From NCBI GenBank assembly GCA_020091685.1, contig CM034606.1, forward strand, positions 13,873,695 through 13,937,694: a DNA stretch of 64,000 nt. Reading direction: 5' to 3'. This DNA is from Lutjanus erythropterus. Its lineage: Eukaryota > Chordata > Actinopteri > Lutjaniformes > Lutjanidae. The notes below the pieces were generated by a model. That model worked only from the letters and a program-made list of their open reading frames with translations, had not been told where the DNA came from and made no database searches. The position numbers and the translations under genes were made by a program. Shown one piece after another: positions 1-10,337 of the stretch (the stretch's first letter is position 1; each line of letters begins with the position of its first letter).

Positions 1-92
1 AAAGAAATTGTCAGTAGAGCATCAGGCCAACAATTTTATGTCTCAGTATAATTAGCTATTCTGCATCTAACTGTTCACTGTATCATCCTCAG

Positions 93-3000
93 TATTTATA
101 CCTTGAAGGCAACCAAATACCCAGTATCCCAGGCTCATTGTTCATCAGTCTGCCCAACCTGCTGTGGCTGGACCTCAGAAAAAACCAAATTGCATCACTC
201 CCTGCTGAAATTGGCTTGCACAGGTAGGTCACTTATGCAACCACTCTTTGAAATATATGCTGATTGATTCCAAACCCCCCAGCCATGGGAGCACATTATG
301 TTTCTTTGTAACACTTCAGAACATTTTAGATAAGATTTCAGAGTTCTGTTTGGTAGCATTCACTCTGAAAACCAAAAACATGATTACAAAGCATGGCTGA
401 GGCATAGTTTGTACAGTCTCCTCAGGTTCAGTTTAGGACTAAACATGTCTTGGCCAATATACGGACCTTGGAATCATCTAATAATCTGTGATCTCTTTAT
501 GTAGATGTCTCAGAACATTACTTCTGGAAGGAAATCCCATCTCAGAACTTCCACCAGAGCTGGGTGAGTTAAGTGGAATCATGTTTACCAGCAATCAGTG
601 TCTCTGTCCTTTAAAATAACATGCACTAGAAAGAACACGTTACACTGTAGCTCTTGCTACTAAAACTGTCACTAAACACTGCTGCTTGCATGCAGCGTAG
701 ATTAACATTTGTAATCAAGGAATATACAGTATGTGAGATTCCTCTAATGATGCACACATAAATTAGGGCTGTGTGATATGACCAAAATCTCATGTCCTGA
801 TATAGGTCATATCCAGATAACAATAGATATGATGAGATAGGCCTGGCACATTTTCTGTAAATTCATTAAATAAATAATGTATGTAAAATTACCACATGGA
901 AAGGCCTATTTCTTTTTACATTTTATACTGGATTATAAAAATACTCTCTTTTATTTAGAACTGTTGTGCACATTAAGCATGGAACAAAATATGAAATATT
1001 GAAGCTACTACATAAGCAAACAAGACCATATGCAAGAAGATGGGCTATTTAGTTAATCTTAATGCTTGCCACAGGGTCGAATTCTCTGTGAAATCAGATG
1101 GAACAAACCTGTGTTTACATTTTACATGCAAAGCTACAGTTAGTAGTACCTTGGCCAGTCGAAAGGAAGCAGACGGAGGAGGATTTTTCTTCAGATAATT
1201 TATTTTTGGAATTATATTTTGTGGTAATGGCAGTGGATACGATACCACTTTGTCTACAGCGGCTCCTGAAATCAACAAAATATGAAAATTCCTTAAATTA
1301 GCTTTAATGTATAAAATATAAAAAGCAAAATAGAAAACAGTTTTCATCTGTAGACTCTCTTGGTACTGATGATTCTTCTGTACATGGTGTGGTAAGAGGT
1401 TGGTGGTGTTTGAGGCTGCTGTATCGCTTTCTGTTCCATGTCAGACTTTTCATACCCAAATATCCATGTGACAGAAGAAGCCTCTCTTTTGGTCTGGTCG
1501 CAGTCCTTCTTGTGTTCGAATTACCTGTTGTGTGTCACATTCATTCTCCTCCATGTGTGTTTGTTGTGCCTTCAAGCCAATTTTTATCCAGGCCGCGCAA
1601 AAGCATCATCCAAACCATGTAAAATATTGTGATTTGTGACACAACAAAATAAACAATAGAGCATAACGTGAAACGTTTGTCTATCATCACACAATATTTA
1701 TCGTCATACCGCACAGCCCTAATGTAAATTAATCTGGATAAGAGTGTCAGCTAAAAGCAAAGTGAAACGTACAATCATAATTCTAAGGTTTTCTTTACTT
1801 GTCCATTTTCCCAGGAAATGTGATTACCCTCACTGGCCTGAACCTGAGGGACTGCCCCCTCAGTATCCCTCCACCACACATTGTGAAGCAGGGGTACCAG
1901 AGCATCCTGCAGTACCTCAGGAGTGCTATGGCTGAGCGGCCAGTTAGCACGAGGAAGACCCCTCCAGGTGAATCAAAGGCACCTTTAACTTTCAGCAGTG
2001 CAGCAGCGAGTCGTTCTGTATGCACATGCATTCCAGCCATCTGCTCTTTTTGTCAAAGATAGGACGGCTGGCCACAAAAATAGCTCCTTGCCCTGGTACC
2101 ACTTCACTGGTGTGACTTCTGTTGCCTTGGAGACGGCGCGTGCCACTCGGCTGACTCTTTTTTTTCCCCCCTCTGTTCCAGCTCTGTAATATTTTTAGCC
2201 AGATGAAAATGATCGATAACCTGTGGGCTCTAAACAGGAGCTCTCTGTCACTAAGCACTGTCTAGAGGTAATCACTGTGAAAAGCCCAAGACAGCCCTCC
2301 ACAGGAGAGGATGCTTCTGCACAATGAGCAGAGCCAAACCCCTCAATCAGACCATTTATCTCCCTGCCTACAAGGTTATTAACAAAGTCAGGTCTCCAGT
2401 CTCCTGGGGGGAATCTCCTGTCATTTAATTGGACTATTAGTTTAGTGATTTGAATATATACCATTAATTTACATACTGCATTGTCATCAACCTTTTTAAG
2501 CTGCAATAACATGGAGTGTTTAGGCCATTTGCATCTAATTATCCTTCATGTGGGTGAAAGTTACATTCAGCCCTTTATTTTCTTAATTCTGTAAAAATCT
2601 GTTGGTCACATATTCTGCTTTGCAGCAAGAAGGAAATGGTTTATCTGCTATTGTTGTTTTGTTGGTAAAATTCTGGCTTGTCTGTACTGCAGTTGGAAAA
2701 CAACTCTGTATTCTGTCAGTAATTCCTCACAGTCCACCAGCTTCTACCTGCCAGTACTGGCTGCTCCCACATTATACTTGTAGCTGCCATGGTTGTTTCA
2801 TTGGTAGAGTTGCCAGTGGTGGAGAAGCTCCAGCTGTCAGAGCTGCTGGGATCCAGTACGGAGGAGCAGGATGAATCTGTGGATGAGGACGAACTGCAGA
2901 GATTCAGGGAACTCAAACACAGGATGATCCTGCTGGACCAAGCTGAGCTGGGCTCAATAGCACCGAGTGGTACAACTCCAAAGTCACCTCTTCTACCTGT

Positions 3001-6000
3001 TACCCAAAGGTGAGCAAAGTAAAGGTATTTGAGTGGAAGGAAGATATTTTTGAATGGAAAAAGTGAGAAAATGCTCTTGTCATTTGGGGATTTTCTAAAT
3101 ATTAAATATGAGGCTGCAGCGACGAGATGGCTAGCTTAGCTTAGCATGAGGACGGGAAACAAGGGGAAATAGTTAGCTTTGCTCTGTCCTGCAGTTACAA
3201 AAATCTGCCTACCAGCACCTCTAAACCTTACAAATTATTTAAAACTTTTATATTGAGTTGATTTTGGAGGTCCCTTTGGACAAAAGTGAAAGTGTTTCCA
3301 CTGTAATAATCACAAAGTATAACTTCAGTTATGTCAGTAACAATCTAATTTTGAACTGGCTAAGTTACTACTCACTCTTACTTTGCTTGGGAAAATGTAA
3401 ACACAGGCCCTTCATCTGATTTCAAGGAGAATCTGACCAGGTGGCAGACATTCACAATAACTATAAATGATTTGCTTGTGTAGGTGATATAGAGACATCA
3501 GTCTTAAATGCATAATATGCAACCTTTTCCTAAAATATAGTGTATAGACTCAAATAAACAATCCTTTTCAGTCATCACTAGAAGTGTGTGGTGGTGGCTG
3601 TACATGCAGAGACTATTTCCTTGTTTTTTCATTATTTTGCTGTGCTCAGGGCACTCTGCCAACCCCAAACATCAGTATTTGATATCCTGAGATATCAAAT
3701 ACAATTAACTATCTATCTAATATGTTTAGGGACAGCTTAGACAAATCCCACTGTTTCGACCTTTAAATTGAAACGGTTTCATAACCAGCTAAAAACTCTT
3801 TGTCATAGCTTTAAATTAATTACATCTCTTTGAAGTGTAAAAACTGCAAATTTTACTTTGTCGAGTTGCCTGGCAGTTGTTCCTGGCCAAGAAACAGTCA
3901 CACACACAACCTTTTTTGAAACAACAAATTGTGGTTATTACACTTCAGTTTTAAAAAAGATTGAATAAGTGAGATATGTTGATCAGTGACCTTGAGAGGT
4001 GCAGGTAAGCGGATTTTGTGAGTGTTGAACATCGCTAGACTAGCTGTTTGTGGTCTTTATTCCAGCTAAGTGAACCAGCTGCTGGCTTTAGCTTCATGTT
4101 CAACAGACAGATATGAGAGTGGTATTGATCTTATCATCTCTCTGCCAGAAGCCAATAAATGCTTTTCTCAAAATGTCAAACTATTCCTTAACAAAGTCAA
4201 GGGCAGATACAGCTGTGAAACGCACAAGTAAAATATTTTTTTCTGGTTTCAAAACGACTAGTTATTTAATTGCTCCTGTCCTTGTTTTTGTACCGTATAT
4301 CCAGGCAGCAAATACCCACTGGGCATAAGTCATTTTCACCTGTTCAGATATAAAATGCAGTGAAGTTTGAAAGTGTTATTGCTATCTAATAGCAGACCAG
4401 AGGAGGTGAATTAGTTTCGTTTCAGTAGGTAACTTTTGTGCTGAGGTTTGGAGTTGTGGTGCAGGGCCAAGTGTATGGCACGGAGCCTTGGAAAAGGATA
4501 GCAAAACACTTTTTAATGACATTCTCTGCAGAGGAGACCAAGTGATAAAAAATCTCTGAGGCTGTCTCCGCTGGGACTCGGAGCTCAGGAGAGCAATAAA
4601 AATAAAGCATTTTGTTTCAATTTATTTGTCAGAAAAAAGGCAACTACCAAGGCCGGCATAATTCCCGAGTTGCTTCTGTTTGACACTCAGCACTGGAAGA
4701 GGCTAGAAGAAAGGAGACAGGCTGCAATGAAAGAGCTGAAAGAGAAACAAGCAAGTCTCGAGCACAGAAGAAAGTAAGTTGACTTTTACTACAAGTTCAA
4801 TATAATACATATCTTATTGACTACACTGCTGCACACAGAATGACTTGCACAGAATATTCAGGCCATACCAAACATAATAAATCCATATTATCCCCACTAT
4901 CTAAAGAATAACCAGTATTTGCAGACCTCTTGTCAACCATTTAGACACAGTAGCCCAAGAAGAATTTTCTTTTACATAGATCTAGTACGGCCACCAGCCA
5001 AGGGACTCGCCACACGAAAGTCAAGATCACACAGGAGAAGAAAATCTCTGTGGAAAAAAAGAAGGAGCCTGAAAGACGAAGAAAACAAAAGGTACGTGTG
5101 GAATAAATCACCTCAAGTGCCATCTGTCAAACTGCCAGCCACAAGAGGGCAGTACAACACCACTTCTTGCACATTGGGTAGAGGGCTCTAACAATAAATA
5201 TGAAATTACCACATGATAAAATATTTTGATGCTTGTGAACGACTTTTCATATAGTAGCTATGAAGGCAGCAACACATGCCAGTGTTTGTGATGGAGAGGG
5301 CTGCAACAGTGATCACACAGCAGCTACATAGAGCTGTCAAACCTGATGTGTGCATGCAGCCATGCACAAACTGGAGACAATGCAGATGGATTTGAGTAAT
5401 TTGACTGTCAGCTGCATTTCCATGCCTACAGCTGAAGGGCAGCTCAGAATGTTTGCGCTGAACCAGCAACATAAGTGTAAATATTAACTGTAAAAGAGTA
5501 AAAACCAACCCAGTTTGAGTAATTTGACACAATAACACTGTTATGTTGTAGCTCTACAACTACAGCTGTAGGGTGTGTTTGTAGGATGTGTCGCAACAGC
5601 TGTATCATCCTATATGTACACAAGCACTGCACTCTAGAACATCTCTTCTCTCTGTTGCAGAAAGGAGAGACAGATTCAAAACCCAATGTGGAGGAGAGCA
5701 GTGGTATTCCTCAGATTCAGACACCCCCCACGTCCCTCGCAGGGTATGAGATGAACAGGTAAATGGGATCTCTGGGTGACCAAAATACTGTCTACTGCTG
5801 ACTGGAAATGCAGTACATCACAAACTGAAGCCTGAGTCAGAAAAATGATTTAAATCAGACCTGCTGCATTAGTCAAGAATTTTATTTTTTTTTTAGTTTG
5901 TTGTGTCAGTATGACTGGAAACTTTAAAGGAGAAGTCTGAAATATATTTACTGTACTAAATCATAAAATAGTCATCAGAAATGAATGAAACAGGCCAAGC

Positions 6001-6926
6001 TGAGGTCAGTAACCTGTGTTAATGCCAAATGTTTGCCGAATGAATTATGCGTTCATGAATGGCAAGACATCATTAATAATCTTTTAGAAGGAGTATAAAT
6101 ACGTAACTTTGTTAAGTTTAGCAGTATGGTAAGGGAGTCTAGCAGGCAGTCACTGAACTCAAACTCGAGAATGTGCATTTTCAGAGCAGTACCTGGTGTA
6201 CACAGGTTCAACAGTGATACAGAACATTCTGGTCCACTGGGGTGCAGAGACAACAGGTCTTTGTCCAGACTTAAAATGTTGTCAGTCAAATGGCTTTTTA
6301 CATGGTCTAGTGGAAAGCTAGAGACACCTAGTGGACAAAGTGAGACAATACATCCACCATAGAACATTTTCTTTTGTTCTTCTTGAGCAACATTATGCAT
6401 AAAAATGGATAAAACAGATCCCATAGTACACTTTATACTTTTCTGTTTTCATTGATAGACTAAATAGTAACTAATGAGGAAACAAACAGTTACAGGCTTG
6501 CATTTTTCAACACTTTCTACCTGATGTAAAGGCTCTGAAAACACTCAAAATACTTCAGTTTTCAGTATGAAAGCTTGACCTCTGACCTGTGTGGCCCTCC
6601 AGGTCAGCCTGTAAGTTGGAGCGGCAGATCAGTGGCCACATTGAGAAGATGCAGAAGAGACGCGTGAATCCCGAGGGCGAGGCCAACAAGCTGATGGCAG
6701 CGTCAGAGATAGATGTGGAAGAGGTCAAAGCCTGTACTTTATCATTCACATAGCTCATCATTATTGAATTCACAGGTTATTCATCTGAGTTTGTTTTGTT
6801 TTTGAATGACAGGTGAGAAAGTTGCAAGCTCGGCTTCAAGAGAAGAAGAAAAATCTGCAAAGAGATCTTCAAAACTGTTTCACTGTCTTCTCAGTAAACA
6901 ACCAGGAGAATTTCCTTGACTACTGA
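93..6926 (+). CDS. lrrc27: LRRC27, leucine-rich repeat-containing protein 27 (3' part, nine exons; 5' end outside window)
   Basis: Exons read by GT-AG splicing: 93-223, 505-563, 1815-1967, 2808-3009, 4633-4773, 4980-5091, 5661-5758, 6603-6723 and 6813-6926. They total 1131 nt and join in one frame to a TGA at 6924-6926, giving 376 residues of the C-terminal part. Residues 1-63 are leucine-rich repeats with the LxLxxN pattern (LYLEGNQI, LWLDLRKNQI, LLLEGNPI). Residues 64-85 look like the closing repeat or cap. An acidic stretch follows at about 130-145, then a lysine/glutamate-rich, probably coiled-coil region from about 195 to 270 and again at 340-360. The protein ends NFLDY. Human LRRC27 is about 530 residues, so the missing 5' part is modest. 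Its molecular role is poorly known; LRRs suggest protein binding. One donor (6724, GTCAAA) is weak but keeps the frame. Identity rests on the LRR plus charged-tail architecture and the PWWP2B neighbour. Confidence 0.88.
764..1721. mobile_element. hAT-like MITE in an LRRC27 intron
   Basis: The left end TAGGGCTGTGTGATATGAC and the reverse complement of the right end (TAGGGCTGTGCGGTATGAC) match at 17 of 19 positions. The flanking octamers ACATAAAT and ATGTAAAT differ only by two transitions, as expected if an original ACGTAAAT duplication lost its CpG on opposite strands. Eight-bp duplications are the hAT hallmark. No transposase frame is visible inside, so it is non-autonomous. It also contains the separate repeat unit at 1127-1310. 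Confidence 0.72.
1127..1310 (+). repeat. Dispersed repeat unit, related to 35560-35725
   Basis: Shares blocks with the later copy: ATATTTTGT, GGCAGTGGA, AAATCAACAAAATAT and a terminal TAGCTTTAA, in the same order and spacing. It is nested inside the hAT-like MITE. Family not named. Confidence 0.5.
1968..2807 (+). other. LRRC27 intron without further features
   Basis: Intron between the third and fourth exons visible here. It ends in a T-rich tract and TAG acceptor at 2805-2807. I see no repeat or RNA gene that I can name. Confidence 0.5.
3070..4191. repeat. Teleost foldback/MITE-type repeat (copy 1, most complete)
   Basis: Fills most of an LRRC27 intron. The left part carries GCTAGCTTAGCTTAGCAT. 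The right part runs in the opposite sense through GACTAGCTGTTTGTGGTCTT and ATGAGAGTGGTATTGATCTT and ends AAATGTCAAACTATTCCTTA. The two halves are related as an imperfect inverted repeat. Other copies lie at 22613-22960 and 56905-57412. No coding sequence is visible. Confidence 0.65.
5092..5660 (+). other. LRRC27 intron, nothing recognised
   Basis: Flanked by a GTACGT donor and a TTGCAG acceptor. No repeat, RNA or regulatory feature recognised. Confidence 0.5.
5759..6602 (+). other. LRRC27 intron, nothing firmly recognised
   Basis: Flanked by GTAAAT and a CTCCAG acceptor. An antisense open frame at 6053-6424 has no recognisable domain and I do not treat it as a gene. Confidence 0.45.
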
Positions 6927-7152
6927 CAGAGATCATAAGGCCTGACACAACTGCTGGTTGAAGTTTTGTGGTACTGAATTCATTCTCACAAATTAATTGT
7001 TCAGACAGAACCCTTTACCATTAAAATGCTCATACATTAAATATAAAGATGACAAGGCTGTTAAGTGTTATGAATTTTTTTTTCCAGAGACCTTCAAAAT
7101 TGTACAAACTAGTTATGTTTCAAATGTACTTTACCATTGTACCTCAAATATG

Positions 7153-7158
7153 AATAAA
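7153..7158 (+). terminator. LRRC27 polyadenylation signal
   Basis: A canonical AATAAA lies about 230 nt after the LRRC27 stop codon and is followed by GT-rich sequence. It would give a short 3' UTR. Confidence 0.6.
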
Positions 7159-7200
7159 GTGAGTATGGCGCTGCTTTACTGTTTGAAATGAAGGTATTCA

Positions 7201-7298
7201 GACGTTAAAATTAACATCAGCTCATCAGACATTGAACATCGTTCCCTGTGTCAGTTATAAAACCTAAAGTTCCACCACACAATGTAAATTAAAGGCCT
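7201..7298 (+). repeat. Local diverged duplication, copy A
   Basis: Shares with 7911-8002 the ordered blocks ACATCAG, CATCAGAC/CACCAGAC, TATAAAA, CTAAAGTTCCACCACAC and TGTAAATTAAA. Same strand. It lies in the LRRC27-PWWP2B intergenic gap. Confidence 0.7.
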
Positions 7299-7594
7299 AA
7301 ATTAGAAACACAGACAAAGAAACACAGTACTCCCTCACACACCTCTGGAATGGTAAACTTCTTCCTCATTCATAATCTGAAAATTTAGAAGGAAAAAAAA
7401 ACAGATCGATAGATAAGGTCCAACTGTGTGTTAAAATATATACTACGACATTAAATAGACAATAGGAGCACAGGAGGACAAGTTTCCACACTAATTCACT
7501 GACAAACGGGGTGTAATGATCGTAGTAAGGCAAAAAAGAGACCCATTATTATTTATTTACTTTATTTTTTAACAATAAATTAGAAATGGCAAAC

Positions 7595-7790
7595 CTGATC
7601 TCAGCTTTTTAGCCTAAATAACATTTAGATTAATAGTGGGTAGATTAGCAGAGAGGTATAGTGTCAAATAGAATAATTTCAAAGGCATTTTAGCAAATGG
7701 CTCATTTAATTCTCTTGTGAACGTATAACTAACTTTTAGTTGTGATTGGTGGCTGAATACCATCATGAATATTTTAATTAGATATCCTGA
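7595..7790 (+). repeat. Local diverged duplication, second unit copy 1 (pairs with 9750-9885)
   Basis: Shares with 9750-9885 the blocks GGCATTTTAGCAAA (GGCATTTTTAGCAAA in the other copy), TAACTTTTAGTTG versus TAATTTTAGTTG, and ATTGGTGGCTGAATA, in the same order and orientation. Confidence 0.6.
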
Positions 7791-7910
7791 AATAAGGGTC
7801 AGTGTTTTCATTGTACTTATTTCTCATTTTAAAAAATGGCTCATTTGACCCCACTCTCTCCTATATACAAAGTAAATATGACTACTTATTTACTGTGTGC
7901 AACAAAACTG

Positions 7911-8002
7911 TTTTTAAACATCACATCAGTTCACCAGACACTAATATATTCTCAGTGTCAATTATAAAAACTAAAGTTCCACCACACTGTAAATTAAATA
8001 AG
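7911..8002 (+). repeat. Local diverged duplication, copy B
   Basis: Second copy of the unit at 7201-7298. It ends immediately before the TTAA at 8005 that flanks the piggyBac-like insertion. Confidence 0.7.
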
Positions 8003-8008
8003 GATTAA

Positions 8009-9466
8009 CCCTCTGTGGTGCAGTGTTACCTCTAGGTACCATACCCATTTTTGGTCTTTTACACTCACACAATACAATCCTAATTATGGTGCAATGCTTT
8101 AAAAAAAGAGGCAGGACCCTAAAGAGCAGTGTTTTAATTTGTCATGACTCTCTGGAGGTCATGTAGAATCCACAGCCCTCCTCACATGGTTCAGCTCCAT
8201 TAATTATTTAATGTACTTTATTTGGTAATTAAGTAATGGATAACTGTTCAAATGGAAATGTTGCCTTGAAACACCATACCATTATGATTTTCCACCATGA
8301 CATTTTTTGGTATTGTGTTTTAAGTTCAACCAATATAAGATAGGCTGAATATTTTATTTTAACTCATAAGCAGTGAGACAAATACATCAGCAACACGACA
8401 AATGGTTGCAACACAGTGTATGTTAGGAAAAACACACAACAAGAAACTGAAAAGAAGCATTTAAATGTAACACAAATGATGAGACACTGAAATGTGACTC
8501 ATTATGTTGTTTTGGAAAGAGTTAAAATAGTTTGGTTTCATAGACTGTTGATGTAATGTTTGCTGAAATCTACATAAACTCTTAAACGCATTCATTCAGG
8601 CTGCTACACAAATGGTGCAATGTTCAACAATAAAACCGATTTAGTTTTAATCTTTTCCCATTTCAAATGGCATGAATTTAAAATTGTTGAGGCAATTGTA
8701 TATTTTCCAAAGAGGCGGCCTGAGGCAAAAGTAAATTGAGCGTCTGCTTAATGTCACCTGCCCATGGCCAGCAGAGGGCCCACAAGAGAGCTGGATTTTT
8801 TTTTTGTTGTTTGTTTTATGTAACATATTATTGTCAGTGGCAATCAGTAGGCCCAAATTGAATCTGTTAAAAAATGTTTTGTTTTGTTTTTTTTGCAGTT
8901 TTCCACGCTGATCCTGAACAAAAATCTGTAGAGTTGTGCATGTTTTTTTTTCTGTTAACCACAAAAGACGACATACTATGTTAACACACTGGTTATCTAA
9001 TACTGCTGGTTTTACAAACAATATTCCAGCTGCCTCTGGTGTCACATTCATGCGCACAGTGCAGCTCTTTTACTTTGAATGTTAAAATGCAAATTAACAT
9101 CAGACCGGTCTTGCGAGTTTGATATCCTTTTAAGATTAAAAGCCATTGAAGGGTGAAAACGTGTTAGGCTGATATTAGTGTGATGTACACAACAAAACTA
9201 CAACTGATAAAATTGATAATGAGTGTGTTAGATTTACAGTATTGCAAACTATTGAGCATTAATCACTGTCAATACTATTGTCAGCACCGATGTATTGGGG
9301 AGCCCTCAAATCAAATTCTAATTAGGGAAGGTTTTATGAAAATTCAAATAATTGTTTTTCATTCCTTATCAGTATGGTACTCTTTTGCTTTAAATTGATG
9401 CACCTTAGTGTACCCTGAAAATATATATCTTTTGCCAACAGGCATCATGATATGTTCCTCAGAGGG
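8009..9466. mobile_element. piggyBac-like non-autonomous element with TTAA target site
   Basis: The element is bounded by TTAA at 8005-8008 and TTAA at 9467-9470. Its ends are CCCTCTGTGG and, reverse-complemented, CCCTCTGAGG, so nine of ten terminal bases match. TTAA duplication plus CCC-starting ends is diagnostic of the piggyBac superfamily. At 1458 bp and without a recognisable transposase frame it looks like a deletion derivative or MITE. Confidence 0.72.
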
Positions 9467-9749
9467 TTAAAATATAAAAACATTTTTAAATGAATTAAAT
9501 TGTAAAATTAAGGTAAACCTGACATCAGCTCACCTATGATTTATTTTCAGATTAGATTTGCATCTAGGAAGCATTTGCATTGGTACTTCTGTCTCATTTT
9601 TCTTTCCTTCCCTGGAGGACAACATTACAGTGTGAAATGGTGCTTTTTTTTTTTTTTTTTTAAATCTAAGCATCAAATTCCCTGCATCAATCATAAAAAC
9701 TTAAGTCCTTTAAGTAAACCTGAGCTCCCATCATTTTGAGATGAGCTTG

Positions 9750-9885
9750 TTAGGTTTACAGCAGGGGTGTAAGTGCCACATTTATGGATTTTAGGGGCAT
9801 TTTTAGCAAACACAACATTTATGATGTCCTGTGGATGTATGGCTAATTTTAGTTGAAATTGGTGGCTGAATATCTTATGATTAAT
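9750..9885 (+). repeat. Local diverged duplication, second unit copy 2
   Basis: Partner of 7595-7790 (see there). A T18 tract at about 9644-9661 lies just upstream. Confidence 0.55.
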
Positions 9886-10019
9886 ATTTTGTGCACGGGT
9901 CATATTCATCTCACAGTTGTCAAATTTTACGACCGTATCGCTTACAACATATCAGAAAATGCATCCATATTTTATGCAGAGCAATGGCAGCATAAGTTTA
10001 AAGCGGAACAAAAATAGCC

Positions 10020-10337
10020 TCTCGCTGTGAAAAAACAGAGGCATTCCCGAGGTAGAAGTCCGCTCTAATGTAATGAATCGCATCAAACAAGTCAAAGTGA
10101 GACAGAGAAAGGGTAGGCCTTGTCTTGGGAGATTTCTGCTCCTCCAGCACACAGAGCGTGATGTCAGCGGTGGCAGTACTGTTGTAATTGACTTGGTGGG
10201 GGTGATGGCGTCATTTTATGCCCTGGTGTAGCCTCCTGCTCCAATAGCGAAGGGGAGACGGATCTTTGTCCGACGCGACCGTGGCTCCCTTGGCCGGGAT
10301 CGAGCACCGCCGAGCCGGACACTTGACGCCGGGAAAC
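10020..10337 (+). promoter_or_regulatory. Probable PWWP2B promoter and 5' UTR
   Basis: CpG density rises sharply in this stretch compared with the AT-rich sequence before it. A CCAAT box lies at 10241-10245 and an ATF/CREB-like GGCGTCAT at about 10207. No clear TATA box is placed before the start codon. The transcription start cannot be fixed by eye. Confidence 0.5.

Noticed and set aside
6053..6424. 123-codon antisense frame in an LRRC27 intron
   Set aside because: No domain, no splice support. It lies wholly inside an intron with defined ends.
10266..10337. N-terminal extension of PWWP2B from a TTG at 10266
   Set aside because: There is no ATG upstream in frame; the ATG at 10338 has a strong context and matches the expected start of the family.
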